49,500 nt of DNA, from assembly GCA_005772955.1 (NCBI GenBank), contig SXID01000230.1, positions 1 to 49,500 of the forward strand. The letters are read 5' to 3'. Shown piece by piece: positions 37,301-46,500 of the stretch. Every line of letters begins with the position of its first letter. The stretch's first letter is position 1. The notes under the pieces were generated by a model, which saw only the letters and a program-made list of their open reading frames with translations, made no database searches and had not been told where the DNA came from. This DNA comes from Planctomycetia bacterium. GTDB lineage: Bacteria > Planctomycetota > Planctomycetia > Gemmatales > Gemmataceae. A program made the position numbers and the translations under genes.

Positions 37301-39460
37301 ATGGCCGACACGGACAGCGACGCGAAAGAACTTCTTCGACAATGCGCGATTGAGGCACCACAAGCGGCGGCGTGGTTCCGCGCGCTGCCCGACGAGCAGC
37401 GGCGGAAACTCTTCGATGACATCACCGACGCGGGACAACCGGAAGAGTTGGACAACCCACTCGCGTTCGCGCAAGAAGTCATCGCCGAAGCGCCGACCAA
37501 CCCGGCCGGTTACTTCTTCCGCGCGCTGTTCCGCCACTACCGCAAGGAAGATGAAGACGTTACCGTTGCGCTCGACGATATCGAGAAGGCGGTGCGCCTC
37601 GGTGCCGACTGGCCCGAAATCGAAATCTGTCGTCTCTGGTGCGAACAGGCGCTTGGACTGAGCGAAGAGCAGATCGACACCTGCACGCGGTTGCTGAAGA
37701 CGCACGCGACCGACAAGTGGGTGTGGTTCTTTCGTGGCGAAGCACTTCTGGGTGTGGGCGACGCGGAAGCCGCCCTCAAAGACTTCGACCGCGCCGAAGA
37801 ACTGGGACTGAAGAGCGCGCAACTCTTCGAGGAACGGGCACGGGCCTGGAACAACCTCGACGAGCCTGAGAAGTGCATCGCCGCCGCGAACGGCATCTTC
37901 TGCCACGACCCAACGCCCGCATACAACGGCGGCAACTTTCACTCACTCGGCCACTTCTTCGCGAACATCGGCCAACCCGACGTGGGGTTGGAATCGTTCG
38001 CGAAAGCGGTCACGCTCGAACCCGAAAACACGCGCCATTACAGTTGCCGGTCGAACTTGCTGTTCAGTTTGGAGCGCGAAGCCGAAGCCGAAGCGGACCT
38101 GGATCGCATCGCGGAACTCAACTCGAAGGACGAAAATATGGCCGACAAAACACTGCTCTACCCGATGGTTCTGGAACACTTCCACGAGGCGCCGCTCGAC
38201 TCGCTTTCGGTCACGGACCGGCGGTTCCCGCCGCGGGTAGCGGCCGACCTGCAGCGCGGGTTCGACCGGCTCTCGGAAGCCGGTTTCACCGTTGTCGGGT
38301 TCCACGCGGGCCAACAGCACAACCAACCGATCAACGACTTCAATCAACTCTACACACGCGACCGCCGCAATCCGGCCGTCGTTGTGCCGCCGAAGTATCT
38401 GGAGTTCGACATCGGCGAAGACGAACCGGTGCGTGCCGTTCGCGACGGCATCTGGCTGCTGCGCGATGGCGACGAACCGGTGTGTTTCTTGCTCCACTGG
38501 GAGCGCGGCGAACCGTTTGTGGCGCTCGCAGCGCGGAACACGCCCGCCGGCACCGCTGCGACACGCAAGTTCTACAAGCACTCCGAGGACGCGATCGCAC
38601 GCAGCGAGTGCTATCGCGGAAAGGTGCTCTCACTTGAATACAAGGAGATGTACAACGGGCAGGCGCTGGGCTTGATGGTTCACAAGATCAAGAAGGTCAA
38701 CCGCGAAGAAGTGATCCTGCCGGCGCGCACGCTCGACCTGCTCGACCGTAACGTGATGGGCTTCGTGAAGCAGCGCCCCGCTTTGGCGAAACTCGGCCTC
38801 GCGGTCAAGAAAGGGCTTCTGTTCTACGGCCCACCCGGCACCGGCAAAACGCACACGCTGCACTACCTTTCGGCAACGATCCCGGGGCACACGACGTTCA
38901 TCATTTCCGCGGAGCAAGTCGGTAACCTCGGCGAATACATGACGCTCGCGCGGCTGATGCAACCGAGCATGGTCGTGATCGAGGACGTAGACCTGATCGC
39001 CCGCGAGCGCACCGAAATGCGCTCGGCTGGCGAAGAAGTGATGCTGAACAAGCTCTTGAACGAGATGGACGGATTGAAGGCGGATTCGGAAATCCTCTTC
39101 GTGCTGACAACGAACCGGCCGGAGACGCTCGAAGCGGCGCTCGCGGCGCGACCGGGCCGGGTCGATCAAGCAATCGAATTCCCGCTGCCGAACGCCGAGG
39201 GCCGTTCCAAACTCCTGCGACTGTATTCGCAGGGCGTCCCGATGACCGACACCGTGCGGAGTACCACCGTGGACCGGACCGAACGTGTGACCGCGTCGTT
39301 TATCAAGGAACTGATGCGGCGGGCGATTCAGAACGCAATCGTTCGCGACGGCGACAACCTGGCAATCACGTCACCCGACGTGGATTCAGCGTTGGAAGAA
39401 ATGCTGGTCACCGGTGGCGGTCTGAACCGCAAGTTGCTCGGCGCACACACGGAAGAGTAA
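37301..39460 (+). CDS. TPR-containing AAA ATPase
   Basis: 719 residues if ATG 37301 is used (MADTDSDAKELL); starts at 37235 or 37259 are possible. Residues about 20-290 form helical TPR-like repeats (for example AEALLGVGDAEAALKDFDRAEELG-type units). A middle region (about 320-480) has no known domain. The C-terminal AAA module has Walker A GPPGTGKT (510-517), Walker B MVVIEDVD (about 557-564), sensor 1 FVLTTNRPE and arginine-finger-type RPGRVDQAIEFPLP, as in CDC48/FtsH/SpoVK relatives. There is no protease domain and no membrane segment, so it is likely a cytoplasmic unfoldase or assembly ATPase. Neighbours give no clear role. Confidence 0.82.
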   Translation: MADTDSDAKELLRQCAIEAPQAAAWFRALPDEQRRKLFDDITDAGQPEELDNPLAFAQEVIAEAPTNPAGYFFRALFRHYRKEDEDVTVALDDIEKAVRLGADWPEIEICRLWCEQALGLSEEQIDTCTRLLKTHATDKWVWFFRGEALLGVGDAEAALKDFDRAEELGLKSAQLFEERARAWNNLDEPEKCIAAANGIFCHDPTPAYNGGNFHSLGHFFANIGQPDVGLESFAKAVTLEPENTRHYSCRSNLLFSLEREAEAEADLDRIAELNSKDENMADKTLLYPMVLEHFHEAPLDSLSVTDRRFPPRVAADLQRGFDRLSEAGFTVVGFHAGQQHNQPINDFNQLYTRDRRNPAVVVPPKYLEFDIGEDEPVRAVRDGIWLLRDGDEPVCFLLHWERGEPFVALAARNTPAGTAATRKFYKHSEDAIARSECYRGKVLSLEYKEMYNGQALGLMVHKIKKVNREEVILPARTLDLLDRNVMGFVKQRPALAKLGLAVKKGLLFYGPPGTGKTHTLHYLSATIPGHTTFIISAEQVGNLGEYMTLARLMQPSMVVIEDVDLIARERTEMRSAGEEVMLNKLLNEMDGLKADSEILFVLTTNRPETLEAALAARPGRVDQAIEFPLPNAEGRSKLLRLYSQGVPMTDTVRSTTVDRTERVTASFIKELMRRAIQNAIVRDGDNLAITSPDVDSALEEMLVTGGGLNRKLLGAHTEE

Positions 39461-39586
39461 GGCGTACCTTTCGGCGCGCGGCGCAGAATCGCGCCACGCG
39501 CTCGCTTCTTCACTTCGCGGCACATCGCTCGTAAGCTGTGGCTTCAACTCTCCGCCACCGACCCGCACTCGCAACCGGGCCAATCT

Positions 39587-41953
39587 ATGTCGTCTGAACC
39601 GCCTCCGGTCGCTCACGCTTCCGGCTCGCCAAACACCGACGCACCACCACACCAGCCGTTCATCCCCGCGACCGAATCGCCGCCGGAGTTCACCCTCCCC
39701 GCGATCCTCGCGGGCGTGGTGCTCGGCATCATCTTCGGCGCGTCTTCGCTGTACCTCGTGCTGAAGGTCGGGCTAACGGTGTCCGCGTCGGTGCCGATCG
39801 CGGTGCTGTCGATCACGCTGTTCCGCGCGTTCTCGAAAGTGTTCAAGGTGCGGAAGGCGACGATCCTCGAAAACAACGTCGTCCAGACAACCGGCAGCGC
39901 CGGCGAGAGCATCGCGTTCGGCGTCGGGGTGACGATGCCGGCGCTGTTGCTGCTCGGCTTCGAGATGGACCCCGTGCGCGTGATGACGGTCAGCGTTCTC
40001 GGCGCGGTGTTGGGAATTCTCATGATGATCCCGCTGCGCCGGGCGTTCATCGTGAAGCAGCACGGCAAGCTGATCTACCCCGAAGGAACCGCGTGCGCGG
40101 AAGTGTTGGTCGCGGGCGAGAAGGGCGGTTCAACGGCGAAGATGGTGTTCATCGGGTTCGGCATCGCGCTGGTTCACAAGTTCCTCACCGTGGGTGGCAA
40201 ACTCTGGGCGTCGGAACCGGCGGCGAAACTGTACACGGTGAACGCGGAAGGCGCAAAGTCGGGCTTGAAGGGTTCGCAGGTCAGTGGCGAACTGTCGCCT
40301 GAGTTGCTGGGCGTCGGGTTCCTGATCGGGCCACGAATCGCCTCGCTCATGATGGCTGGCGCGGTGCTGTCGTACTTCGTTCTCGGGCCGCTCATCGCGA
40401 CGTTCGGGGACCAACTGACCGAACCGGTCGCGCCCGCTCAGTGGGATCCCGACGAACCGAAGGACACCAAGAACCCCGGTCTGATCCGCAACATGGACCC
40501 AGACGCACTGCGGGCCAATTATTTGCGGTTCATTGGGGCGGGCGCGGTCGCGGCCGGCGGCATTATCAGTATGTGCCGCGCGCTGCCGCTCATCTTCGGG
40601 TCGGTCTTCTCCGGTTTGCGCGACATGCGCGCGTCGCGCGCCGCGGCTGCCGCGGGAACGGGAGTCGCGCTCCCCCGCACCGACCGCGACATGCCCATGA
40701 CGGTGGTGCTGTGGGGGTGCGTCGCGCTCGCGGCCGTTCTCGCGCTCGTGCCGCAGCTCGGTCTCGGTGTGAACTTCCAGGGAATACTCGGGGCCGGGAT
40801 GATACTGCTCTTCGGGTTCCTGTTCGTCACCGTGTCGAGTCGGCTCACGGGCGAAGTCGGGAGTTCGTCCAACCCGATCTCCGGCATGACCATTGCGACG
40901 CTGCTCCTCGTGTGCATGATCTTCCTGATCCTCGGCCGCACCGGACCGGCCGCGATGCTCACCGCGCTCACGGTTTCGGCCGTGGTGTGTATCGCGTCCT
41001 CCAACGGCGGCACCACCTCGCAAGACTTGAAGACCGGTTACCTCGTCGGGGCCACGCCATCGAAACAGCAGTGGGCGATCCTAATCGGCGCGGTCACGTC
41101 GGCGCTTGTGATCGGCGGAACCATGCTCATGCTGAACAACGCACAAACGCACTACACCAAGAAGGGATTTCCGACCGACGTGAAGGTGACCGTGCCGGAG
41201 GGGACGAGGTCGGAGAAGCCCGGGCGCCCCTACAACAGCGGCGAACTGCTCGACACCAACGAGTACCGCACCGTCCACGTGCGCGCCGACGAATACCCCA
41301 ACCTGAAGCCGGGGCGCTACCTCGTGGACGCCGCCAGTAAACCGGTGTACCGCACCGACGTGCCGATCTCGCGCGAGGCGAAGGTCATGGACAACGGCGA
41401 GGACGCCCCGCCGAAGTTCGAGGCGCCGCAACCGCGTCTGTTCTCGGACATCATCAAGGGCATCCTGGGCGGTAAGTTGGAGTGGACGCTGGTCATCGCG
41501 GGCGCGCTGATGGCTGTCGCGCTGGAGATGTGCGGCGTGTCGGCGCTTCCGGTTGCGGTCGGCATGTACCTGTCGCTCGCCTCGTCCATGCCTATCTTCA
41601 TCGGCGGGATGCTGCGGCTGGTGGCCGACAAGTTGCGCGGCAAGCCGAAGAACGAGGCGGACTCCGAAACCAGCCCCGGCGTGCTCCTCGCGAGCGGGTA
41701 CATCGCGGGCGGCACGCTCTGCGGGTTGCTCGTGCTCACCCTCTTCGAGTTCATCGAGCCGCTGAAACAACTGCTGAACTTCGGCCTGCACCTGTTCGGC
41801 GAGAACGTTACCGACGCCGACGGGAAGGTGAAACGGGTGTGGAAGCCGGACGAGGTGCAAAGCGCGAAGATCGCGGCCGTGGTGGTGTTCGGGCTGCTCG
41901 GCGCGTTCCTGCTGTGGGTCGGTTCGCGCAAGGAGAAGGGGGACGTGAAATGA
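39587..41953 (+). CDS. OPT-family oligopeptide transporter
   Basis: 788 residues with many hydrophobic helices (for example LPAILAGVVLGIIFGASSLY, VPIAVLSITLFRAF, VLGILMMIPLRRAFI, ALTVSAVVCIASSNGG, VLFGLLGAFLLWVG-type end). The motifs GLTVSASVPIAV, NNVVQTTGSAGESIAFG and YPEGTACAEVLVAGEKGG are hallmarks of bacterial OPT transporters, which take up peptides or metal chelates by ion coupling. A hydrophilic segment of about 90 residues (YTKKGFPTDVKVTVPEG...) may form a large extracytoplasmic loop. It starts ATG 39587 without an evident ribosome-binding site. It ends 32 bases before the convergent coiled-coil gene, with a strong hairpin between them. Confidence 0.92.
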   Translation: MSSEPPPVAHASGSPNTDAPPHQPFIPATESPPEFTLPAILAGVVLGIIFGASSLYLVLKVGLTVSASVPIAVLSITLFRAFSKVFKVRKATILENNVVQTTGSAGESIAFGVGVTMPALLLLGFEMDPVRVMTVSVLGAVLGILMMIPLRRAFIVKQHGKLIYPEGTACAEVLVAGEKGGSTAKMVFIGFGIALVHKFLTVGGKLWASEPAAKLYTVNAEGAKSGLKGSQVSGELSPELLGVGFLIGPRIASLMMAGAVLSYFVLGPLIATFGDQLTEPVAPAQWDPDEPKDTKNPGLIRNMDPDALRANYLRFIGAGAVAAGGIISMCRALPLIFGSVFSGLRDMRASRAAAAAGTGVALPRTDRDMPMTVVLWGCVALAAVLALVPQLGLGVNFQGILGAGMILLFGFLFVTVSSRLTGEVGSSSNPISGMTIATLLLVCMIFLILGRTGPAAMLTALTVSAVVCIASSNGGTTSQDLKTGYLVGATPSKQQWAILIGAVTSALVIGGTMLMLNNAQTHYTKKGFPTDVKVTVPEGTRSEKPGRPYNSGELLDTNEYRTVHVRADEYPNLKPGRYLVDAASKPVYRTDVPISREAKVMDNGEDAPPKFEAPQPRLFSDIIKGILGGKLEWTLVIAGALMAVALEMCGVSALPVAVGMYLSLASSMPIFIGGMLRLVADKLRGKPKNEADSETSPGVLLASGYIAGGTLCGLLVLTLFEFIEPLKQLLNFGLHLFGENVTDADGKVKRVWKPDEVQSAKIAAVVVFGLLGAFLLWVGSRKEKGDVK

Positions 41954-41957
41954 GCAT

Positions 41958-41985
41958 GCCTTCTCGCCGCTTGCGGCGAGAAGGC
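41958..41985. terminator. Bidirectional hairpin terminator
   Basis: Perfect 13-base arms (41958-41970, GCCTTCTCGCCGC, and 41973-41985) lie between the OPT gene stop and the convergent coiled-coil gene stop (41986). The practical loop is the central six bases. It serves both strands. Confidence 0.75.
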
Positions 41986-42996
41986 TCAGCGGCGGCCCGG
42001 TGGCGGGCCGTTGCCGGTTGGCTTGGTCATCACTTCTTGTGCCCGGCGCTGGAACTTCGTCATCTGCTCTCGCAGACCGGCGTCGCCGCGTTGCAGCATG
42101 TCCAACTCGTGTTGGATTTCCGCGCTCAGGCGCTTCAACTCGGTTTCCTGACGGGCGATCATCGCCCGCTCGCGGGCCATCGACACTTCCATCTGGCGCA
42201 TCTGTTGTTCCAAAGCCTCTTCGTCTTCGCGCAGTTGCCGCCGCTCGTCTTCCAGTTTCTTCTTGTCCTGGGCGAGCTTGGCGCTCTCTTTTTCGAGATC
42301 GTCGCCCCACTCTTCGAGTTCGCTCCTCGTCTTTGGGACCGGTGGCGGCGGGGCCAACTCGCCCTTCGCAATCTGTTCCTCGATCGCGCCCAACTGAACG
42401 CTCAGTTCGTCAATCTGCGAGTCCTTCTCGGACACGACCAACGCAAACTCCTTTTCCTTCGCGACGAGTTGTAGCTCGGCCTGGCTCGCCTCCTGAAGGA
42501 GGTGCTTCATCTCGTCGAGAAGCGTGCGAAGTTCTTTGTTCTCCGACTTTATCCGCTGGATTTCGCCCAGCGGCGAATCGTCGTAGCGGTTGGTCCCTTG
42601 CGACATGTCGGCGAGCTGGTTGAGCGCGCCAGTGATCGCGCTGGACGGCTCACCCCTGTAGAGCCGGGCAGCAATACCACTGGAACTGGCAGGCGTGCGC
42701 CGGTTGACCATGACGGGAGGCGGTTCTGGTGCGGGCTGGCTCACCGTGGGAACCTGGACGGAGCCGGATATACCAGGCATCCGCAGTCGGGCAAGAAGGT
42801 CGTTGGTACCGCCAGACCGATTTGGTGGCGGCCCCTGCTGGGGCGTAACTGCTTCCACTTCTTCCAGTTCGGTGATTGGCTCGATCGCGACCGAGGTCAC
42901 GGCGATCGGCGGGGGGGGAGAAACTAACAGTCGGCGGCGGAGTTCGGCGGCCGAGAGAGGCATTTGTTGATTGGTGGGTATGTGCGGGTTCGCCAT
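41986..42996 (-). CDS. Coiled-coil protein, function unknown
   Basis: 336 residues without a signal peptide or membrane helix. Residues 1-130 are Pro/Ser/Thr-rich and likely disordered (LLVSPPPPIAVT, PQQGPPPNRSGG, PAPEPPPVMVNRR). Residues about 140-320 form a long coiled coil (ENKELRTLLDEMKHLLQEAS, EKDSQIDELSVQLGAIEEQI, KLEDERRQLREDEEALEQQM) with a Pro-rich break at about 215-223. This resembles cytoskeletal or scaffold proteins, but no family is recognised. It diverges from the giant VWA protein across a 522-base region, so a joint role is possible but unproven. ATG 42996 lacks a clear ribosome-binding site. Confidence 0.75.
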   Translation of the reverse strand: MANPHIPTNQQMPLSAAELRRRLLVSPPPPIAVTSVAIEPITELEEVEAVTPQQGPPPNRSGGTNDLLARLRMPGISGSVQVPTVSQPAPEPPPVMVNRRTPASSSGIAARLYRGEPSSAITGALNQLADMSQGTNRYDDSPLGEIQRIKSENKELRTLLDEMKHLLQEASQAELQLVAKEKEFALVVSEKDSQIDELSVQLGAIEEQIAKGELAPPPPVPKTRSELEEWGDDLEKESAKLAQDKKKLEDERRQLREDEEALEQQMRQMEVSMARERAMIARQETELKRLSAEIQHELDMLQRGDAGLREQMTKFQRRAQEVMTKPTGNGPPPGRR

Positions 42997-43518
42997 CGGA
43001 GTAAATTCCCAGTTCCAGAGTTCCAGGTTCCCAGTTCCAGAGTTCAGAAAAGCAAACCGGTTTGGTTTGCGGTCCCGCGACGGGGATCTTCAACCGGGAA
43101 CTTGGAATGCGGAACTCTGGAACTGACGATAGTCCCAGCGGAATTATCCTTTTGCGTGGCCTCAAGGAACCTAGGCCGTGGAACGGGTAAGTCAAATCAA
43201 AATACCCCAACCGGTCGTGCGGGTTTTGTGGGCGAAAGGGCCAGTAACTTGCTTTTCGGCGCCCCGGATCGGATGAACCCGCCAACGGTGTGGCGGGAGA
43301 CGCGTTACACCGGCTAGACTGTTCCAGATGACGGCGCCTCGCAACCACACCCGCGCTGTCACCGGGACACGACCACAACCCTCACGGGTGGCACGGTTTC
43401 AGCGGTTTTCGCATGGCGGAACCCACTCGGTGTGGCGTACAATCGGGCTACAGTTCGTACTTGTCCGGGTCGCCGCTGCTTGCTTGGCGCGACGACCCAC
43501 CTGTAGGAGCGACAGGCT
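42997..43518. promoter_or_regulatory. Divergent intergenic region with inverted repeats
   Basis: 522 bases between two divergent genes; no coding frame is convincing. It contains an inverted repeat of the TTCCAGAGTTCCAGG family (about 43004-43044 against 43096-43126), a small GCAAACC/GGTTTGC hairpin at 43052-43070 and CCCGCCA/TGGCGGG near 43276-43297. Promoters for both genes must lie here; the exact boxes are not identified. Confidence 0.5.
43004..43126. repeat. Inverted repeat of the TTCCAGAGTTCCAGG family
   Basis: CCAGTTCCAGAGTTCCAGGT occurs twice in variant form at 43004-43044 and in inverted orientation at 43096-43126, around a 50-base centre with its own hairpin. It has the same general form as the other palindromic repeats of the window. 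Confidence 0.65.
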
Positions 43519-46500
43519 ATGGCTTTTCTGAAACGGTTGCGGATACTGCCGGTCCTGTTGGGGGTGGTTGCCACCCTCGCGGCTGTCGGGTCCACCCTGT
43601 TCGGCGACCTGCGGACGAGCAAGTCCGCCGTGCCCCCCGCGGGCGCACCGGCCGACCCCGCTCGCCCGGATGGCGGACGGCTCATCGACGAACTCGTCGC
43701 CACCAAGTTCAGCAAGACCCCTCTACTGACCTACCAGCCACGGGACGGCGAACTCCTGTTCGCGTGGCAACTCCAGCCCACGCTCGCGGCCCCCGCGGCG
43801 CGGCCCCGCGACGTGCTCGTGATGGTTGACACGTCTGCGAGCCAGGCCGGGCGCCCGCTCCAACAGGCTCGCCACATCGTCACTGCGTTGGCTACCAACC
43901 TCACCGCCGACGATCGCGTGAGTGTGTGGTCGCTCAGCACGCCGGACGCGACCCGGGCGCTGAGCAAGGACTTCCAGCCCGCGAACTCCGAGAACGTGGC
44001 CGAAGCCGCCAAGGCGCTCACCGAAGTGGAATACGCCTCCGGCGCAACCGACCTGAAGGGTGGCATCGAAAAGGCGCTCCTGACGATGGGTCGGAACCCC
44101 AGCCGGCACCAAGTCGTGCTGTACCTCGGCGACGGCGAGAGCGCGTTCAAGCGGGTCACCGAGGGTGACCGGATCGCGCTCGGCACGAAGATGGACAGGG
44201 CCGACATGTACTTTTTCGCCGTGCCGCTGGGCTTGAAACTCGACCCCCAGAACCTGCACGGGCTGGCCGCGCTCACCGGCGGGGCTGTCGTTCGCGTGCA
44301 AGAAGATGTCGCACTGCCGACTGGTCAGAAGGAATTCGTCACCCGGTTGAAGACCGCGCTCGACGTGCCGGTGGCCAAGCCGGAGAAGTGGACGTTCGGC
44401 GACGAGGTTGGCGAATCGTACCCGACCAAACTGCCGCCGCTCCGCGCCGACCGCTCGACGCTCGTGATGGGGCGCATCGCGAAGCCGGCCGCGAACACCG
44501 TGACCGCGACCGTCAACGCCATCGTGAACAACAAGCCGGTCGTGCTCAACTTCTCGCAACCGCTCCCGGCTTCGCAGGTCGATCACTTCTTCCTCAACCT
44601 GATGGTCAATCAGTGGAAGAACGCGCCGCACAAGGATGCTCCCGCGATGCTCGCGTCTGACCGGGCGCTCGCGCTCGCCAGCACGCAGGTGAAGCTCTAC
44701 CGCGACGAGTTCCTCACCCAAGCGGTGTGGGCTGTCAGCGTGGACCGCTTCGAGGAGGCCGAGAAGCTCTACGCCGCCGCCATCAAGGTGGACCCGACCG
44801 ACCGCGAAGCCGCGCAGGGCGCCGCGATGGTCGCCAAGATGCGAGCCGGCAAACTGACGAAGGCCGATCTCGCCAAGCAGGTCGCGGCCGTGACCGGCGC
44901 GCAGAAGATCACGCCCGAAGCAATTCGCGCCTTCCAGCAAGACCCGAAGGCGAACGACCCGGTTCCGCCGGTCGCGCCGCCGGTGAACCCGGGCGCCGCG
45001 AACGACGTGCTCCGGGAAGCCGCCGCTCGCCGCCAGATCGAGGAACAGCGGTACAAGGTACTCGCCGACGCGACCATCCGCCGCGGCCGTCAGTATCTCC
45101 GCACCGACCCCGAAGGCGCGTACCAGGATCTCAAGCGCCAGCGCGACGAGATTCTCAACTACGACGGCATCGGCGACGACTCCCGCCGTCAGATGGTCGC
45201 GGACATCGAAGCCGTGATGCGCGAGGTTTTCGTCAAGGGCGCCGAGATCAAGCGTCAGGCCGACATCGAACGCCAGAGCATTGCTCGCACCAAGCAGCGG
45301 CTCAACGAGTTCGACCGGATCGAGGATGCCAACGCCAGCGACAAGAACCGGATCGACCAGTTCCGCCAGTTGATGCAGCACGCCCGCTACGAGTTGGCGT
45401 ACCAGGAATCGCAGTTGATGGTTCAGGAGAAGATCAGCAAGGGGCTGCCAGTCCCGGTGGCGACGTCCGCGAGTTACATCATCGGCCAGCAGGCGACGCA
45501 ACTCCGCGAGTGGAAGGAACTGACCCGCATCCGCGAAGACCGGTTCCTGCTCGCGATGCTGCAGACCGAGAAGTCGCACATCCCGTACCCCGATGAGCCG
45601 CCGGTTCACTTCCCGCCGGCCGCCGTGTGGCGTGAACTTACCGGGCTGCGCCGCGACGCGTACCTGAACTCGAACCTCGGCCCGAACGCCAGCGATACCC
45701 AGAAGAAGCTCAAGAGCATCATCGAAGAGGTAGAAGTTCAACTCAAGGAAGGTGCGAACGTCAACGAGATCCCACTGTTTGAACTGCTGCAGTTCCTCTC
45801 AAAGCAGTACAACGTGTCGTTCGTGGTGATGGAGGAGTACTTCAAGGCCGAGGGCATCGCGAACATCAAGGAAGAGAAGGCGAAGATCGCGGCCACGCAA
45901 TTGCGTGGCCTCAAACTGGGCAACTTCCTCGACATCGTGCTGGTGTCGATGAACGCAACCTTCATCGTCCGCCCGGACTACATCGAGATCACGACCTTCC
46001 AGCGCCGACTCGAAGAGAAGGTGACGCGGGTGTTCCCGGTTGCCGACCTCGCGATCCCGATCCCGCAGTCGGTGAACCAAGCGAGCCTGCAACAGAACCA
46101 GCAGTTCCAGAACCAGAACCTGGCCATCTTCGGGCAGGTGCTTGGTGCCCAGAACCAGTTCGGGAACCAGGGTAACAACTTCGGTAACAACTTCGGTAAC
46201 AACGGCGGCGGCGGCGGCAACCCGCTGATGATGGCCGGTGGGAACAACGGGGCGTTCGGTAACGGGGCGAACCAGATCGGCAACCAGCAGAACCTCGGGT
46301 TCGGCGGTGGCATCGCCGGCATCGGTGGCGGTAACCTCGGCCAGTTCGGTAATCTCGGCGGTCAGTTCGGCCTCCAGGGTGGCGACCAGAGCCAGTTGCT
46401 CATGCAACTGATCTTCGAGACCGTAGCGAAGGGTGAGTGGGCGCAACTGCCGAACGCCAACCCGATGCCCGGGATGGGCATGGACGAGGCGCCGATTCTG

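Noticed and set aside
43723-45741. 672-residue minus-strand ORF opposite the VWA gene
   Set aside because: It is a shadow frame in high-G+C DNA; the plus strand has signal, MIDAS and a ribosome-binding site, the antisense product shows no domain.
46075-46400. Possible CRISPR-like repeated sequence
   Set aside because: Short degenerate coding repeats for Gly/Asn/Gln, no constant repeats with unique spacers.
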